The notes: generated from the letters alone by a model not told the origin. Shown: positions 6,506 to 13,778, counted from the stretch's first letter. The stretch: 13,997 bases of DNA from an uncultured Faecalibacterium sp. (GCA_934526125.1 CAKSZU010000056.1:1-13997), one strand, 5' to 3'. Program-made: numbers and translations.

Positions 6506-7426
6506 ATGAACAAACCGGTATTGGTGGTCATGGCTGCCGGCATGGGCAGCCGCTACGGCGGCATGAAGCAGATCGACCCGGTGGGCCCCCACGGGCAGGC
6601 CATCGTGGACTATTCCCTCTACGATGCCCGTCGTGCGGGGTTTGAGACGGTGATCTTCGTCATCAAGCACGAGATCGAGGAGGCCTTCCGGACGGCCATC
6701 GGCGACCGGGTGGCAAAAAAGATGAATGTGAAGTATGCCTTCCAGCAGCTGGACGAGCTGCCCGCCGGGGTCGCTGTCCCCGAAGGCCGGGTCAAGCCCT
6801 GGGGCACCTGCCACGCCGTTCTGGCGGCAAAGGACCTCATCGACGGCCCCTTTGCGGTCATCAATGCGGATGATTACTACGGCCCGGAGGCCTTCCGGGT
6901 GATCTACGACTACCTGTCCACCCATCAGGACGGCACGGTCTACGACTACTGCATGGTCAGCTACCTGCTGAAGAATACCGTCTCGGAAAACGGCACCGTC
7001 TCCCGCGGCGTCTGTGTGGCCAACCCGGACGGGACCCTGCACAGCGTCACCGAGCGCACCGGCATCGAGAAATACGAGGGCGGCATCCGCTGCGCGGCCC
7101 TCACCGGCGAGGGCACGGAGGACCTGCCCGTCGAAGCTCCGGTCAGCATGAACCTGTGGGGCTTCGGCAAGAGCTTTCTGGAGGAGGCCGACCGCCGCTT
7201 TGCCGGCTGGCTGGCCGAGAACCTGCCGAAAAATCCCCTCAAGTGCGAGTATTTCCTGCCCACCGTGGCCAGCCAGCTCATCAACGAGGGCAAGGCGGCC
7301 GTAAAGATCCTGCACAGCCCCGACAAGTGGTTCGGCGTGACCTACCGGGAGGATAAGCCCGCCGTGGTGGCCGCCATCGCCCAGAAGACCGCCGAGGGCC
7401 TGTACCCGGAAGATCTCTGGGCCTGA
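6506..7426 (+). CDS. Sugar-phosphate nucleotidyltransferase family protein
   Basis: Soluble protein of 306 residues of the NTP_transferase (PF00483) type, which joins a sugar 1-phosphate to a nucleotide and releases pyrophosphate. The N-terminal nucleotide loop is MAAGMGSRYGGMKQ (9-22) and includes the signature R16 and K21. PWGTCHAV (98-105) is the counterpart of GTGHAV, and the metal-binding NADDYYG is at 120-126. Residues 139-190 (about SGNGTVSRGVC, VTERTGIEKYEGG) suit the sugar-binding region. The base and sugar cannot be assigned, and it is more divergent than GalU or RfbA. The ATG at 6506 follows AGGAGGAAAG; a longer in-frame reading upstream overlaps the promoter and is rejected. It is monocistronic, ended by the terminator 18 bases after its stop. 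Confidence 0.88.
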   Translation: MNKPVLVVMAAGMGSRYGGMKQIDPVGPHGQAIVDYSLYDARRAGFETVIFVIKHEIEEAFRTAIGDRVAKKMNVKYAFQQLDELPAGVAVPEGRVKPWGTCHAVLAAKDLIDGPFAVINADDYYGPEAFRVIYDYLSTHQDGTVYDYCMVSYLLKNTVSENGTVSRGVCVANPDGTLHSVTERTGIEKYEGGIRCAALTGEGTEDLPVEAPVSMNLWGFGKSFLEEADRRFAGWLAENLPKNPLKCEYFLPTVASQLINEGKAAVKILHSPDKWFGVTYREDKPAVVAAIAQKTAEGLYPEDLWA

Positions 7427-7443
7427 CCCGGCTGAACAAACAG

Positions 7444-7481
7444 AAAAACAGCGGCGTTCCGATCGGAACACCGCTGTTTTT
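7444..7481. terminator. Bidirectional terminator between convergent genes
   Basis: Stem AAAAACAGCGG/CCGCTGTTTTT with an inner GTTCC/GGAAC pairing around GATC. T-tracts on both strands serve the nucleotidyltransferase from the left and the CmpB-like gene from the right. Confidence 0.93.
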
Positions 7482-7486
7482 GCGTC

Positions 7487-8536
7487 TTACTGCTTGTGTT
7501 CGTATTTCAGATGTTCCCGCAGCTCTTCGAGGGAATGGTTCTTTTCGCCGTGGCGCAGCTTGGGGTAAGCCCGCAGCATACGGCCCTTGCCGAAATGCTT
7601 GGCGGAACGGGTCCGGGTGCGCAGCTCTTCGGACCGGGCCTGCAGCTCTTCGGCCAGTTGTTCCAGACGGAACAGCTCGGCGGTCTGCTCGGCTCTGCCC
7701 TGTGCGGCCAGCTTGACCGCATTGGCAGCCTCCTTGGCGTTGAGCTTGGCCTCCTGCGAGGCCTTCCGGGCGGCTTCCCTGGCTTCGTCCGCCTTGGCCC
7801 GCAGGACGGCGGCAGCCTCCTTGGGGGTCAGCTTGGAAGCGTTGTCCCGGGCTTCCGCCGCCGCCAGCTTGAGCTGCAGACGGCTTTCGTCCATCTTCTG
7901 GTCCACCGTCATGGCGTTGGTGCCCAGCAGCTCGGTCATGGCGTCGGAGACGGAGTGCAGGCTGTCGGCCACCTTTTCCAGAGTGTCCAGATCCCGTGCC
8001 AGGTCGGAGGCCGCAAAGGCGGTAACCACCACGTCGGCGGCATAGACCGCATACAGGATGCACATCAGGATGAAGCCCACCAGCGTGGGCACCATCTCCA
8101 CCAACCCGGCAATGACGGGGTGGACGGCTTTCATGACCACCAGCGTGCCCACGCCCCACAGCAGGGAGAACTCCAGGCAGATATAACCGCCGATGTTGAA
8201 GGGAAAATCACTGTAATCCCACCAGCGGGTGTGGTAGATCTTGTACAGGACCCAGCCGCCCACCAGTTCCAGCGCACTGGGCAGGATCACACCGCCGATG
8301 TAGAGCAGCAGGAGATTGTCGGTCAGCGGGGTCAGGGTGAACAGCACGATGATCATGCCGAACCCGTAAATGGGGCAGACCGGGCCGTTGAGGAAACCGC
8401 GGTTCACCAGCTCGCCGGTGGAAACGGCGGCGTAGATGACTTCCAGACACCAGCCCAGGCAGGAGTAGATCAGGAAGCAGGCCAGGATCTGATACAGTGA
8501 GAAGCCGCAGACCGTGGTGTTGACAAAGAAGGACAC
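7487..8536 (-). CDS. CmpB/DUF1113-type membrane protein with long Ala-rich coiled-coil tail
   Basis: Protein of 349 residues. The first about 175 residues hold some five hydrophobic segments and the conserved blocks of PF06541 (putative ABC-transporter type IV, CmpB): LIYSCLGWCLEVIY (22-35) and NRGFLNGPVCPIYGFG (45-60). The rest (about 178-310) is helical, rich in Ala, Glu, Lys and Arg with heptad-like spacing, and probably forms a cytoplasmic coiled coil. The end is basic (about 305-349). The family is often annotated as a permease, but no ATPase or binding protein lies nearby and its real function is not established. The start is GTG at 8536, supported by GGGAGGT 8 bases upstream; there is no nearby in-frame ATG. 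It begins 18 bases after the trmB stop, so the two are probably co-transcribed. Confidence 0.85.
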   Translation of the reverse strand: MSFFVNTTVCGFSLYQILACFLIYSCLGWCLEVIYAAVSTGELVNRGFLNGPVCPIYGFGMIIVLFTLTPLTDNLLLLYIGGVILPSALELVGGWVLYKIYHTRWWDYSDFPFNIGGYICLEFSLLWGVGTLVVMKAVHPVIAGLVEMVPTLVGFILMCILYAVYAADVVVTAFAASDLARDLDTLEKVADSLHSVSDAMTELLGTNAMTVDQKMDESRLQLKLAAAEARDNASKLTPKEAAAVLRAKADEAREAARKASQEAKLNAKEAANAVKLAAQGRAEQTAELFRLEQLAEELQARSEELRTRTRSAKHFGKGRMLRAYPKLRHGEKNHSLEELREHLKYEHKQ

Positions 8537-8554
8537 TTTGATGCACCTCCCGGC

Positions 8555-9310
8555 TTATGCGTCGGCCCCGGCGGCAGCTTCGGCTTCCGCAGCGGCCTGC
8601 ATCTTTTTCAGGACCTTGGGCTCGATCCAGGTCACGGTCTCGTCCCCGGGCAGCTTCCGGGCGATGAGGGCTTTGATCTTGATGCCCATCTCGGTGAACA
8701 TCCCCTCGTGCTCGGTGCGGATGTTCCACTCCGGTTCGTTTTCGTGCAGATCGAAGGTCTTCCAGGTGATCTCGTAGCCGGAAGCGGGGAAGTACTCCAG
8801 ACTGTCCCGGAACAGATCGTCGTCATCGGTCTTGAAGTAGATCTCGCCGCCGTCCTTGAGGAAATCCCGGTACTGGATCAGCTGGCGGGGGTAGGTGAGC
8901 CGGTGCTTGTTGGAGGAAGCGTTCTTGCTCCAGGGGTTGCAGAAGTTGATATAGATGCGGCTGACCTCGTCCTCGGCCGTGATGACGCCTTTGATCCGCT
9001 CGATGTCGGTACTCATGATCTTCACGTTGTCGATGGGGCGGCCGGCGGCCTGATAGGCGGCCTCGATCTTCCGCTTGGCAAGGATCAGCACCTTGTCGGT
9101 GATGTCGATGCCCAGATAGTTGTTCTCGGGGTGGGCGCAGGCCAGCTGGGAGATGAAGCCGCCCTTGCCGCAGCCCAGCTCCAGCACGAAGGGCTGCTCC
9201 GGCCGGGCGTACTGCTGGTGCCACTTGCCGCCCCAGATCAGGGGCTCGTGGACATGAAAGTCGGCGGCCATCAGCTCATCGTGAGCGTAGGGTTTGAAAC
9301 GCATTCTCAT
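8555..9310 (-). CDS. trmB: tRNA (guanine-N7-)-methyltransferase
   Basis: Cytoplasmic SAM-dependent enzyme of 251 residues that makes m7G, normally at position 46 of tRNA. The SAM loop is LELGCGKGGF (43-52) and the acidic end of strand 2 is LGIDIT (66-71). The segment matching the family's DPWPK..H.KRRL is NPWSKNASSNKHRLTYPRQL (125-144), so the usual aspartate is asparagine and the basic run is weaker. Then come IYFKTDDDDLF (157-167) and the C-terminal TEHEGMF (199-205), matching the T-E-x-E motif. The last about 20 residues are an alanine/glutamate-rich tail absent from the shorter standard enzymes. ATG at 9310 follows AAGGAG at a rather wide spacing of 11 bases; a second ATG two codons on is also possible. 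It lies upstream of the CmpB-like gene and downstream of alaX across a palindromic repeat. Confidence 0.95.
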   Translation of the reverse strand: MRMRFKPYAHDELMAADFHVHEPLIWGGKWHQQYARPEQPFVLELGCGKGGFISQLACAHPENNYLGIDITDKVLILAKRKIEAAYQAAGRPIDNVKIMSTDIERIKGVITAEDEVSRIYINFCNPWSKNASSNKHRLTYPRQLIQYRDFLKDGGEIYFKTDDDDLFRDSLEYFPASGYEITWKTFDLHENEPEWNIRTEHEGMFTEMGIKIKALIARKLPGDETVTWIEPKVLKKMQAAAEAEAAAGADA

Positions 9311-9369
9311 AGTAGTAGAAACTCCTTGTAATATTGCTCTGGTTCGTTCAGATAACAGGCTGTGGTTTT

Positions 9370-9420
9370 GCCAAGGGCTCCCCTACTAGGGGAGCTGGCG
9401 AGCGAAGCGAGACGGAGAGG
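9370..9420. repeat. Palindromic intergenic repeat (MITE/REP-like)
   Basis: Contains the inverted repeat GCTCCCCTA/CTAGGGGAGC (about 9377-9394), then GGCGAGCGAAGCGAGACGGAGAGG, where GCGA-GCGAA-GCGAGAC can fold again. It begins one base after the alaX stop codon and fills about half of the 111-base gap to trmB. From memory, a palindromic unit of this form (GGGGAGCTGGCG..GAAGC..GACGGAGAGG) recurs in intergenic spaces of Faecalibacterium-like genomes. Only one copy lies in this window, so the repeat status rests on that recollection. It could serve as a transcript 3' end. Confidence 0.6.
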
Positions 9421-9421
9421 T

Positions 9422-10606
9422 TTATTCCCGATTTTTCAAAAATTCTTCCACCTGCTCCGGGCTGGCGGCGCAGCTGCCCTGACAGATGCCGGGCTTGCCG
9501 CCGCCCCGGCCGTTCAGGGCGGCATTCAGGGCCTTGGTCAGGGGGCGGACGTCGCCCTCCGCCCGGGCAAGGCAGTAGCCGGTGCCCTTTTCGTTGGGGG
9601 TCAGGGCGGCGCACAGGCCGGGGGTGGCCTCGGTCAGCCGGACCGCCAGCCGGTGCAGGCCGTCCGGGTCCAGCCCCGGTACGATGCGCACGGCATCCTC
9701 GCCGGGGGTCACCTGCGCCGCCAGCGCATCGAACAGCTGGCTGCACAGGCCGAAATGGGCAAATTTGAGGGCGGTGTACTCGTCATAGACCCGGTGGACG
9801 GCGTGGGCGGTCTCGCTGGCCTTGGCGCTCAGCAAAGCCCCGATGTCGGCCTGCCGCTGGCGCATAGCCTGTGCGGCTTCCAGTGCCCGCTGCCCGCAGA
9901 CGATGCTCAGCCGGACCCCGCCCTTGTAGTTCTCGGCGGACAGGATCTTGATCTGCCCCACGGCCCCGGTGAAGGCGGTGTGGGTGCCGCAGCAGGCGCA
10001 GACGTCGGCCCCGGGGATGGTGACGATCCGCACCTGCCCCTCGATCTCCTTCTTGCTGCGGTAGGGCAGGGCGGCCAGCTCCTCCCGGGTGGGGTAGGTG
10101 ATGATCACCGGCACGTTCTGCCAGACGATCCGGTTGGCAGCCAGCTCGGCGGCCCGCAGCCCCTCGGCAGAGATGGGCACACTGGTGTCCATCCGGACGG
10201 CATCGGCCCCGATGTGGAACCCCACGTTCTCGGCCCCGAACATGCTGTGCAGGATGCCGGAGAGGATGTGTTCGCCGGTGTGCTGCTGCATCTTGTCGAA
10301 CCGCCAGTCCCAGTCGAGGGCCTGCCGGACTTCCGCCCCGGGCACGGCGGCTCCGGGCAGGGAAGCAACGCTGTGCCAGATGACGCCGCCCTGCTCGTGG
10401 ACGTCGGTGACATCCAGCACCGTGCCGTCCGCAAGGGTCAGGGCGCCCCGGTCGGCGGGCTGGCCGCCGCCCTCGGGGTAGAACACCGTGCCGTCCAGCG
10501 CGATCCGTCCGCCGCCGGTCTTTGCGTCCGGCTCCGCGGCGATGATCCGGCCTGCGGCTTCCCGGCGGTAGGCGTCGGTCTCATAATATTTTTCGGTGTA
10601 CTGCAT
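9422..10606 (-). CDS. alaX: Alanyl-tRNA editing protein, AlaX long form with DHHA1 domain
   Basis: Free-standing trans-editing factor of 394 residues that hydrolyses mischarged Ser- or Gly-tRNA-Ala. It resembles the editing half of AlaRS with no aminoacylation domain. FYPEGGGQPAD (42-52) is the conserved N-terminal block of the family. The zinc site is HTGEH (H109, H113) plus CCGTH (C205, H209). The remainder (about 240-394) is a helical stretch and a DHHA1/C-Ala-like domain ending in GRGGGKPGICQGSC, close to the GGGGKPxxAQGG motif of AlaRS. The length fits the long AlaX class. ATG at 10606 is preceded by GGAGGG. It is transcribed away from malQ, and with trmB next on the same strand this is a small tRNA-maintenance cluster. 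Confidence 0.94.
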   Translation of the reverse strand: MQYTEKYYETDAYRREAAGRIIAAEPDAKTGGGRIALDGTVFYPEGGGQPADRGALTLADGTVLDVTDVHEQGGVIWHSVASLPGAAVPGAEVRQALDWDWRFDKMQQHTGEHILSGILHSMFGAENVGFHIGADAVRMDTSVPISAEGLRAAELAANRIVWQNVPVIITYPTREELAALPYRSKKEIEGQVRIVTIPGADVCACCGTHTAFTGAVGQIKILSAENYKGGVRLSIVCGQRALEAAQAMRQRQADIGALLSAKASETAHAVHRVYDEYTALKFAHFGLCSQLFDALAAQVTPGEDAVRIVPGLDPDGLHRLAVRLTEATPGLCAALTPNEKGTGYCLARAEGDVRPLTKALNAALNGRGGGKPGICQGSCAASPEQVEEFLKNRE

Positions 10607-10639
10607 GGTGCGGATCCCTCCTGAAATGGATTGAATACA

Positions 10640-10668
10640 AGTATACCACGTTTTTTGCCTGTGGAAAA
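10640..10668 (-). promoter_or_regulatory. Possible promoter of alaX
   Basis: Minus-strand TATACT (10645-10640) is a good -10, placed 34 bases before the start codon. The -35 at a 17-base spacing is TTTTCC, a weak match. Confidence 0.5.
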
Positions 10669-10690
10669 TAGTCTGCGGTTATGTTATGAT
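10655..10690 (+). promoter_or_regulatory. Possible promoter of malQ
   Basis: Plus-strand TTGCCT (10655-10660) with TATGTT (10680-10685, spacer 19) or TATGAT (10685-10690, spacer 24). It overlaps the alaX promoter region on the other strand. Neither pairing is ideal, so the exact elements are uncertain. Confidence 0.4.
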
Positions 10691-10742
10691 AAGAAAGCAG
10701 ACAAGTGACCTGAAAAAAGTTGAAAGCAAGGAAGGGTTTATC

Positions 10743-12284
10743 ATGCGCGAAAGTGGTATTCTGATGCCGGTGTCCAGCCTGCCCGGCCCCTACGGGATCG
10801 GCTGTTTTGGCAAAGAGGCAGAAAAGTTTGTGGATTTCCTCGCAGCGGCAGGCCAGAAGATCTGGCAGATCCTGCCCCTGAGTCCCACGGGCTACGGCGA
10901 CAGCCCGTATCAGAGCTGCTCGGCCTTTGCGGGCAACCCGTATTTCATCGACCCGGACGCCCTGGAGGCAGACGGCCTGCTGACCGCCGCCCAGCTCAAG
11001 GCCGAGGACTGGGGCTCTGACCCGCTGAATGTGGATTACGGCACCCTGTACACCAGCCGCTACCGCATCCTGCGCGCGGCCTACGCGGCATGGCAGAAAA
11101 AGTATGCCGGTGTCCACGGCTGCGCCCATTATTATCCGGATGATTATTATGCCTTCACGCTGGAAAATGAGGACTGGCTGGAGGATTACGCCCTGTACAT
11201 GGCTCTCAAGACCGCCAACGGCATGAAGAGCTGGACCGAGTGGCCCCGGGAGTACCGCCTGCGGGAGAAAGCGGCGCTGGACGCTTTCCGGGCCGAAAAC
11301 GAAGAGGAGATCGGCTTCTGGAAGTTTCTGCAGTACGAGTTCGGCATCCAGTGGAAGAAGCTGAAGGCCTACGCCAACGCAAAGGATGTGCAGATCCTGG
11401 GCGATATCCCCATCTATGTCTCGGCCGACTCGGTGGATGCCTGGGTGGGCGGCCGGCTGTTCGAGCTGAATCCGGACGGCGGCTTTGCCCGGGTGGCGGG
11501 CTGCCCGCCGGATTACTTCTCTGCCGACGGTCAGCTGTGGGGCAACCCGCTGTACAACTGGCCGTACCACCAGCAGACGGGCTACGCCTGGTGGGTGAAA
11601 CGGGTGCGCCATGCCCTGGGCATCTACGACCTGCTCCGCATTGACCACTTCCGGGGCTTTGATACCTACTGGGCCATCCCGGCGGACAGCGCCACGGCCA
11701 AGACCGGCAAGTGGGAGAACGGTCCCGGCATGGAGCTGTTCCGGGCACTGGAAGCCGCGCTGGGCAAGCTGCCCATCATCGCCGAGGATCTGGGTGAGCT
11801 GTTCCCCAGCGTCCGGCAGCTGCTGGCCGACAGCACCTTCCCGGGCATGAAGGTGCTGCAGTTCGCCTTCAGCGGCGGCGACAACGAATATCTGCCCCAC
11901 AACCACGTCAAAAACAGCGTGGTCTACCCGGGCACCCACGACAATACGACCCTGACCGACTGGTGGGAGAACGGTGCCTCCGCCAAGGAGAAGGCCGCCG
12001 CTGCGGCCTATCTGCACCTGACGCCCTGCAAGCCCACCGCCAAAGAGGTGGCTGCCGTTAAGACGGACGCGGCCCGCACCGCCCTGCTGCGGGCGGCCCT
12101 GGGCTCGGTGGCCGACCGTACCATCATCCCCATGGCTGACTGGCTGGGTCTGGGTAAGGAAGCCCACCTGAACAGCCCCGGCAAGCTGGGCGGCAACTGG
12201 ACCTGGCGCGCCGCCGCAGGCTTCGGCACGGCGGCTCTGGCCAAAAAGATCCGGGAGGAATGCGAAGTATCCTGCCGTGCATAA
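10743..12284 (+). CDS. malQ: 4-alpha-glucanotransferase (amylomaltase, GH77)
   Basis: Cytoplasmic enzyme of 513 residues that transfers alpha-1,4-glucan segments between maltodextrins or to glucose. It has the bacterial short (amylomaltase) length. The N-terminus SGILMPVSSLPGPYGIGCFG and QILPLSPTGYGDSPYQSCSAFAGNPYFID are hallmark GH77 blocks. The catalytic nucleophile is D301 in LLRIDHFRG, the acid/base is E348 in IIAEDLGELFP, and the third acid is D400 in YPGTHDNTT. DIPIYVSADSVDAW and GCPPDYFSADGQLWGNPLYNW are also typical. ATG at 10743 follows GGAAGG; an in-frame extension of 19 residues upstream has no ribosome binding site. No glycogen or maltose genes adjoin it, so its glucan source is unknown. 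I see no clear terminator after it. Confidence 0.97.
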   Translation: MRESGILMPVSSLPGPYGIGCFGKEAEKFVDFLAAAGQKIWQILPLSPTGYGDSPYQSCSAFAGNPYFIDPDALEADGLLTAAQLKAEDWGSDPLNVDYGTLYTSRYRILRAAYAAWQKKYAGVHGCAHYYPDDYYAFTLENEDWLEDYALYMALKTANGMKSWTEWPREYRLREKAALDAFRAENEEEIGFWKFLQYEFGIQWKKLKAYANAKDVQILGDIPIYVSADSVDAWVGGRLFELNPDGGFARVAGCPPDYFSADGQLWGNPLYNWPYHQQTGYAWWVKRVRHALGIYDLLRIDHFRGFDTYWAIPADSATAKTGKWENGPGMELFRALEAALGKLPIIAEDLGELFPSVRQLLADSTFPGMKVLQFAFSGGDNEYLPHNHVKNSVVYPGTHDNTTLTDWWENGASAKEKAAAAAYLHLTPCKPTAKEVAAVKTDAARTALLRAALGSVADRTIIPMADWLGLGKEAHLNSPGKLGGNWTWRAAAGFGTAALAKKIREECEVSCRA

Positions 12285-12360
12285 GCGGCCCGGAAAAAGA
12301 GAATCGCTTTAGCAATCTGACGAAAATGTAAGAAAAAGCGGCAAAATTTGTGCATTTTAC

Positions 12361-12389
12361 TGGTAACCCCTGCCAAGTGGTGGTATAAT
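12361..12389 (+). promoter_or_regulatory. Extended -10 promoter of the GGDEF-like gene
   Basis: Plus-strand TATAAT (12384-12389) preceded by TGG (12381-12383), an extended -10. The -35 position reads TGGTAA, a poor match, as is common with extended -10 promoters. The stretch 12285-12360, after the malQ stop, is AT-rich with no other recognisable feature. Confidence 0.7.
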
Positions 12390-12400
12390 CTTGGAAATGG

Positions 12401-12477
12401 GGACCGCAATTTCGGCGGTCCTTCGGCAAGGCTGTGCCGCGAGGGAGAAACCGGCACCTGATGATGGGGAAATACGC
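12401..12477 (+). promoter_or_regulatory. Structured leader of the GGDEF-like gene
   Basis: The roughly 80-base transcript leader can form GGACCGC/GCGGTCC (12401-12407 with 12415-12421) and GTGCCG/CGGCAC (12434-12439 with 12452-12457), followed by GGGGA and the start codon. I compared it from memory with c-di-GMP-I, c-di-GMP-II, TPP and preQ1 riboswitch consensus elements and found no convincing match. Confidence 0.4.
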
Positions 12478-13272
12478 ATGAAAAAAGAATGGACCGAACA
12501 GGATCTGTGCGCTTTCGCAGAAAACGCACAGGCTGCTTTCGAGGACGTGACGCTGTGCGAGGCGGACGAAGAGACGGCCCGCGCATGGCAGGATGACGGC
12601 CTGCAGGTGGACTATGTACTCCGGAACGGGCAGGTGGACTGTGTACTCCGCCGTCTGGTTCAGGCCGACGGCCGGCTCTGGCAGCTGCAGATGACGGCTC
12701 CGCTGGCGGGCAGCGACCTGCCGGAGGACCGGATGACCCCCCGGGAGCGGGAACTCTGCCGGGACGACATGAACCACGATTTCCTGAGCGGCGTGTTCAA
12801 CCGCCGCTACTTCGAGACGGAGTTCTGCACCCGGCTGGACGACTGGACCGACGCCCACCGCTGCGCCTCGCTGGCGCTGGTGGAGCTGGACGATGCCGCC
12901 GCGCTGCAGGCAAAGCAGGGCGATGCCGTCATGAACCAGCTGGTCTGCTTTGTGGCCAACCAGTGGAAAAAGCACTATGACCGCCCGGCAGAACGGGTGG
13001 TCTGCCGCCTGACCGATACCCTGTTTGCCATCGGCTGCGCCGACCGCACCTGTGCCGAGCTGGCCGAGGAGCTGCGGGGCATCTACGCGGAGATGCCCCG
13101 GGAGTGCGTGGCCTCGGTGGGGCTGATGCGCCGGGTCCCCTTTACCCAGTCCATCGGCTGCGCCTGCACCGGCGAGGTGCGGGGCAAGAACTGGGATGCC
13201 CTGTATCAGCTGTGCGAGCAGCGCCTGAAGGCCGCACAGGCTGCCGGCGGAGACCGGATCTGCGCAGAATAA
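12478..13272 (+). CDS. Degenerate GGDEF-domain protein
   Basis: Probably soluble protein of 264 residues. Residues 1-95 are an unrecognised acidic region containing a small internal repeat. Residues 97-264 follow the GGDEF fold: NHDFLSGVFNRRYFE (99-113) matches the family's DxLTGLxNRRxF opening, VELDDAAALQAKQGD (135-149) is the metal/substrate segment, FTQSIGCA (222-229) is the TxSIGIA strand, and ALYQLCEQRLKAAQAAGGDRI (241-261) is the ALYxAKxxGrnr helix. The signature GGDEF loop itself is replaced by LTDTL (178-182), and there is no RxxD inhibitory site before it. Diguanylate cyclase activity is therefore not expected; a binding or structural role is more likely (inference). ATG at 12478 has GGGGA 7 bases upstream; an upstream in-frame extension overlaps the -10 element and is rejected. 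A strong terminator follows the stop codon. Confidence 0.8.
   Translation: MKKEWTEQDLCAFAENAQAAFEDVTLCEADEETARAWQDDGLQVDYVLRNGQVDCVLRRLVQADGRLWQLQMTAPLAGSDLPEDRMTPRERELCRDDMNHDFLSGVFNRRYFETEFCTRLDDWTDAHRCASLALVELDDAAALQAKQGDAVMNQLVCFVANQWKKHYDRPAERVVCRLTDTLFAIGCADRTCAELAEELRGIYAEMPRECVASVGLMRRVPFTQSIGCACTGEVRGKNWDALYQLCEQRLKAAQAAGGDRICAE
12604..12650 (+). repeat. 27-base tandem duplication inside the GGDEF-like gene
   Basis: CAGGTGGACTATGTACTCCG (12604-12623) is repeated with one change at 12631-12650, a 27-base period that keeps frame. It encodes QVDYVLRNG followed by QVDCVLRRL (residues 43-60). It lies in the N-terminal region, outside the GGDEF fold. Confidence 0.85.
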
Positions 13273-13288
13273 TAACAGAAAACGTATA

Positions 13289-13335
13289 AAATCCCCCTTT
13301 TCGGTGCAGACTGTCACCGGAAAGGGGGATTTTTT
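13289..13335 (+). terminator. Terminator whose 3' arm contains the next gene's ribosome binding site
   Basis: Plus-strand stem AAATCCCCCTTT (13289-13300) pairs with AAAGGGGGATTT (13321-13332), extended by TCGGTG/CACCGG around an 8-base loop, then T residues to 13335. It ends the GGDEF-like transcript. The AAGGGGGA of the 3' arm sits 8 bases before the ATG at 13338 and is the only ribosome binding site for that gene. Confidence 0.93.
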
Positions 13336-13337
13336 GG

Positions 13338-13778
13338 ATGGAAAACCAGAACACCGACAACCTGAACCTGCTGGAAGCCGTGGTGCAGAACACCGAGATG
13401 GGAAAGAACACCCTGGAGCAGATCGTCCCCATGACGGAGGATGCCGCCTTCCGGGCCGAGCTGCTGCGCCAGCGGAACCTCTACCGGGAGCTGAACCAGG
13501 AGGCGCACACGGCCATCGAGGCCTGCGGCGGCACGGCACAGGGGCAGAGCGCCATGGCAAAGTTCAACACGAAGATGGGGATCAGCATGAAGACCCTGAC
13601 CGACAAATCGACCCGGAATCTGGCGGAGATGCTCTCCGAGGGCAGCAGTCAGGGAGTCATGGACTGCATCAAGAGCCAGAAGGATTACCCCGGTGCCGCC
13701 CCGGGCGCAAAGCGGCTGATGCAGAGACTGCAGGATCTCGAAGAGGACAACCGGCTGAAGCTGGAACGGTTCCTGTAA
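13338..13778 (+). CDS. Small all-helical protein, DUF2383-like
   Basis: Cytoplasmic protein of 146 residues with no signal peptide or membrane segment. The pattern suggests a four-helix bundle: LNLLEAVVQNTEMGKNTLEQIV (9-30), DAAFRAELLRQRNLYRELNQEAHTAIEACGG (35-65), KFNTKMGISMKTLTDKSTRNLAEMLSEGSSQGVMDCIKSQKDY (75-117) and GAKRLMQRLQDLEEDNRLKLERF (123-145). Helix spacing and length resemble the ferritin-like PF09537/DUF2383 family, a resemblance from memory and not proof. No conserved metal-binding E..H set is evident. Function is unknown. The ATG at 13338 lies three bases past a terminator T-tract, so expression needs read-through or a start within the hairpin; I found no good promoter of its own. 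A second terminator follows the stop. Confidence 0.75.
   Translation: MENQNTDNLNLLEAVVQNTEMGKNTLEQIVPMTEDAAFRAELLRQRNLYRELNQEAHTAIEACGGTAQGQSAMAKFNTKMGISMKTLTDKSTRNLAEMLSEGSSQGVMDCIKSQKDYPGAAPGAKRLMQRLQDLEEDNRLKLERFL

Noticed and set aside
10581..12167. Minus-strand open frame of about 528 codons
   Set aside because: Antisense to malQ, whose catalytic motifs are unmistakable. The frame also overlaps the malQ promoter.
12401..12477. c-di-GMP riboswitch in front of the GGDEF-like gene
   Set aside because: Tempting from context, but the GEMM core elements (conserved GGCAAACC and GGACGCAAAGCC stretches) are missing; GGCAAGG alone is not enough.
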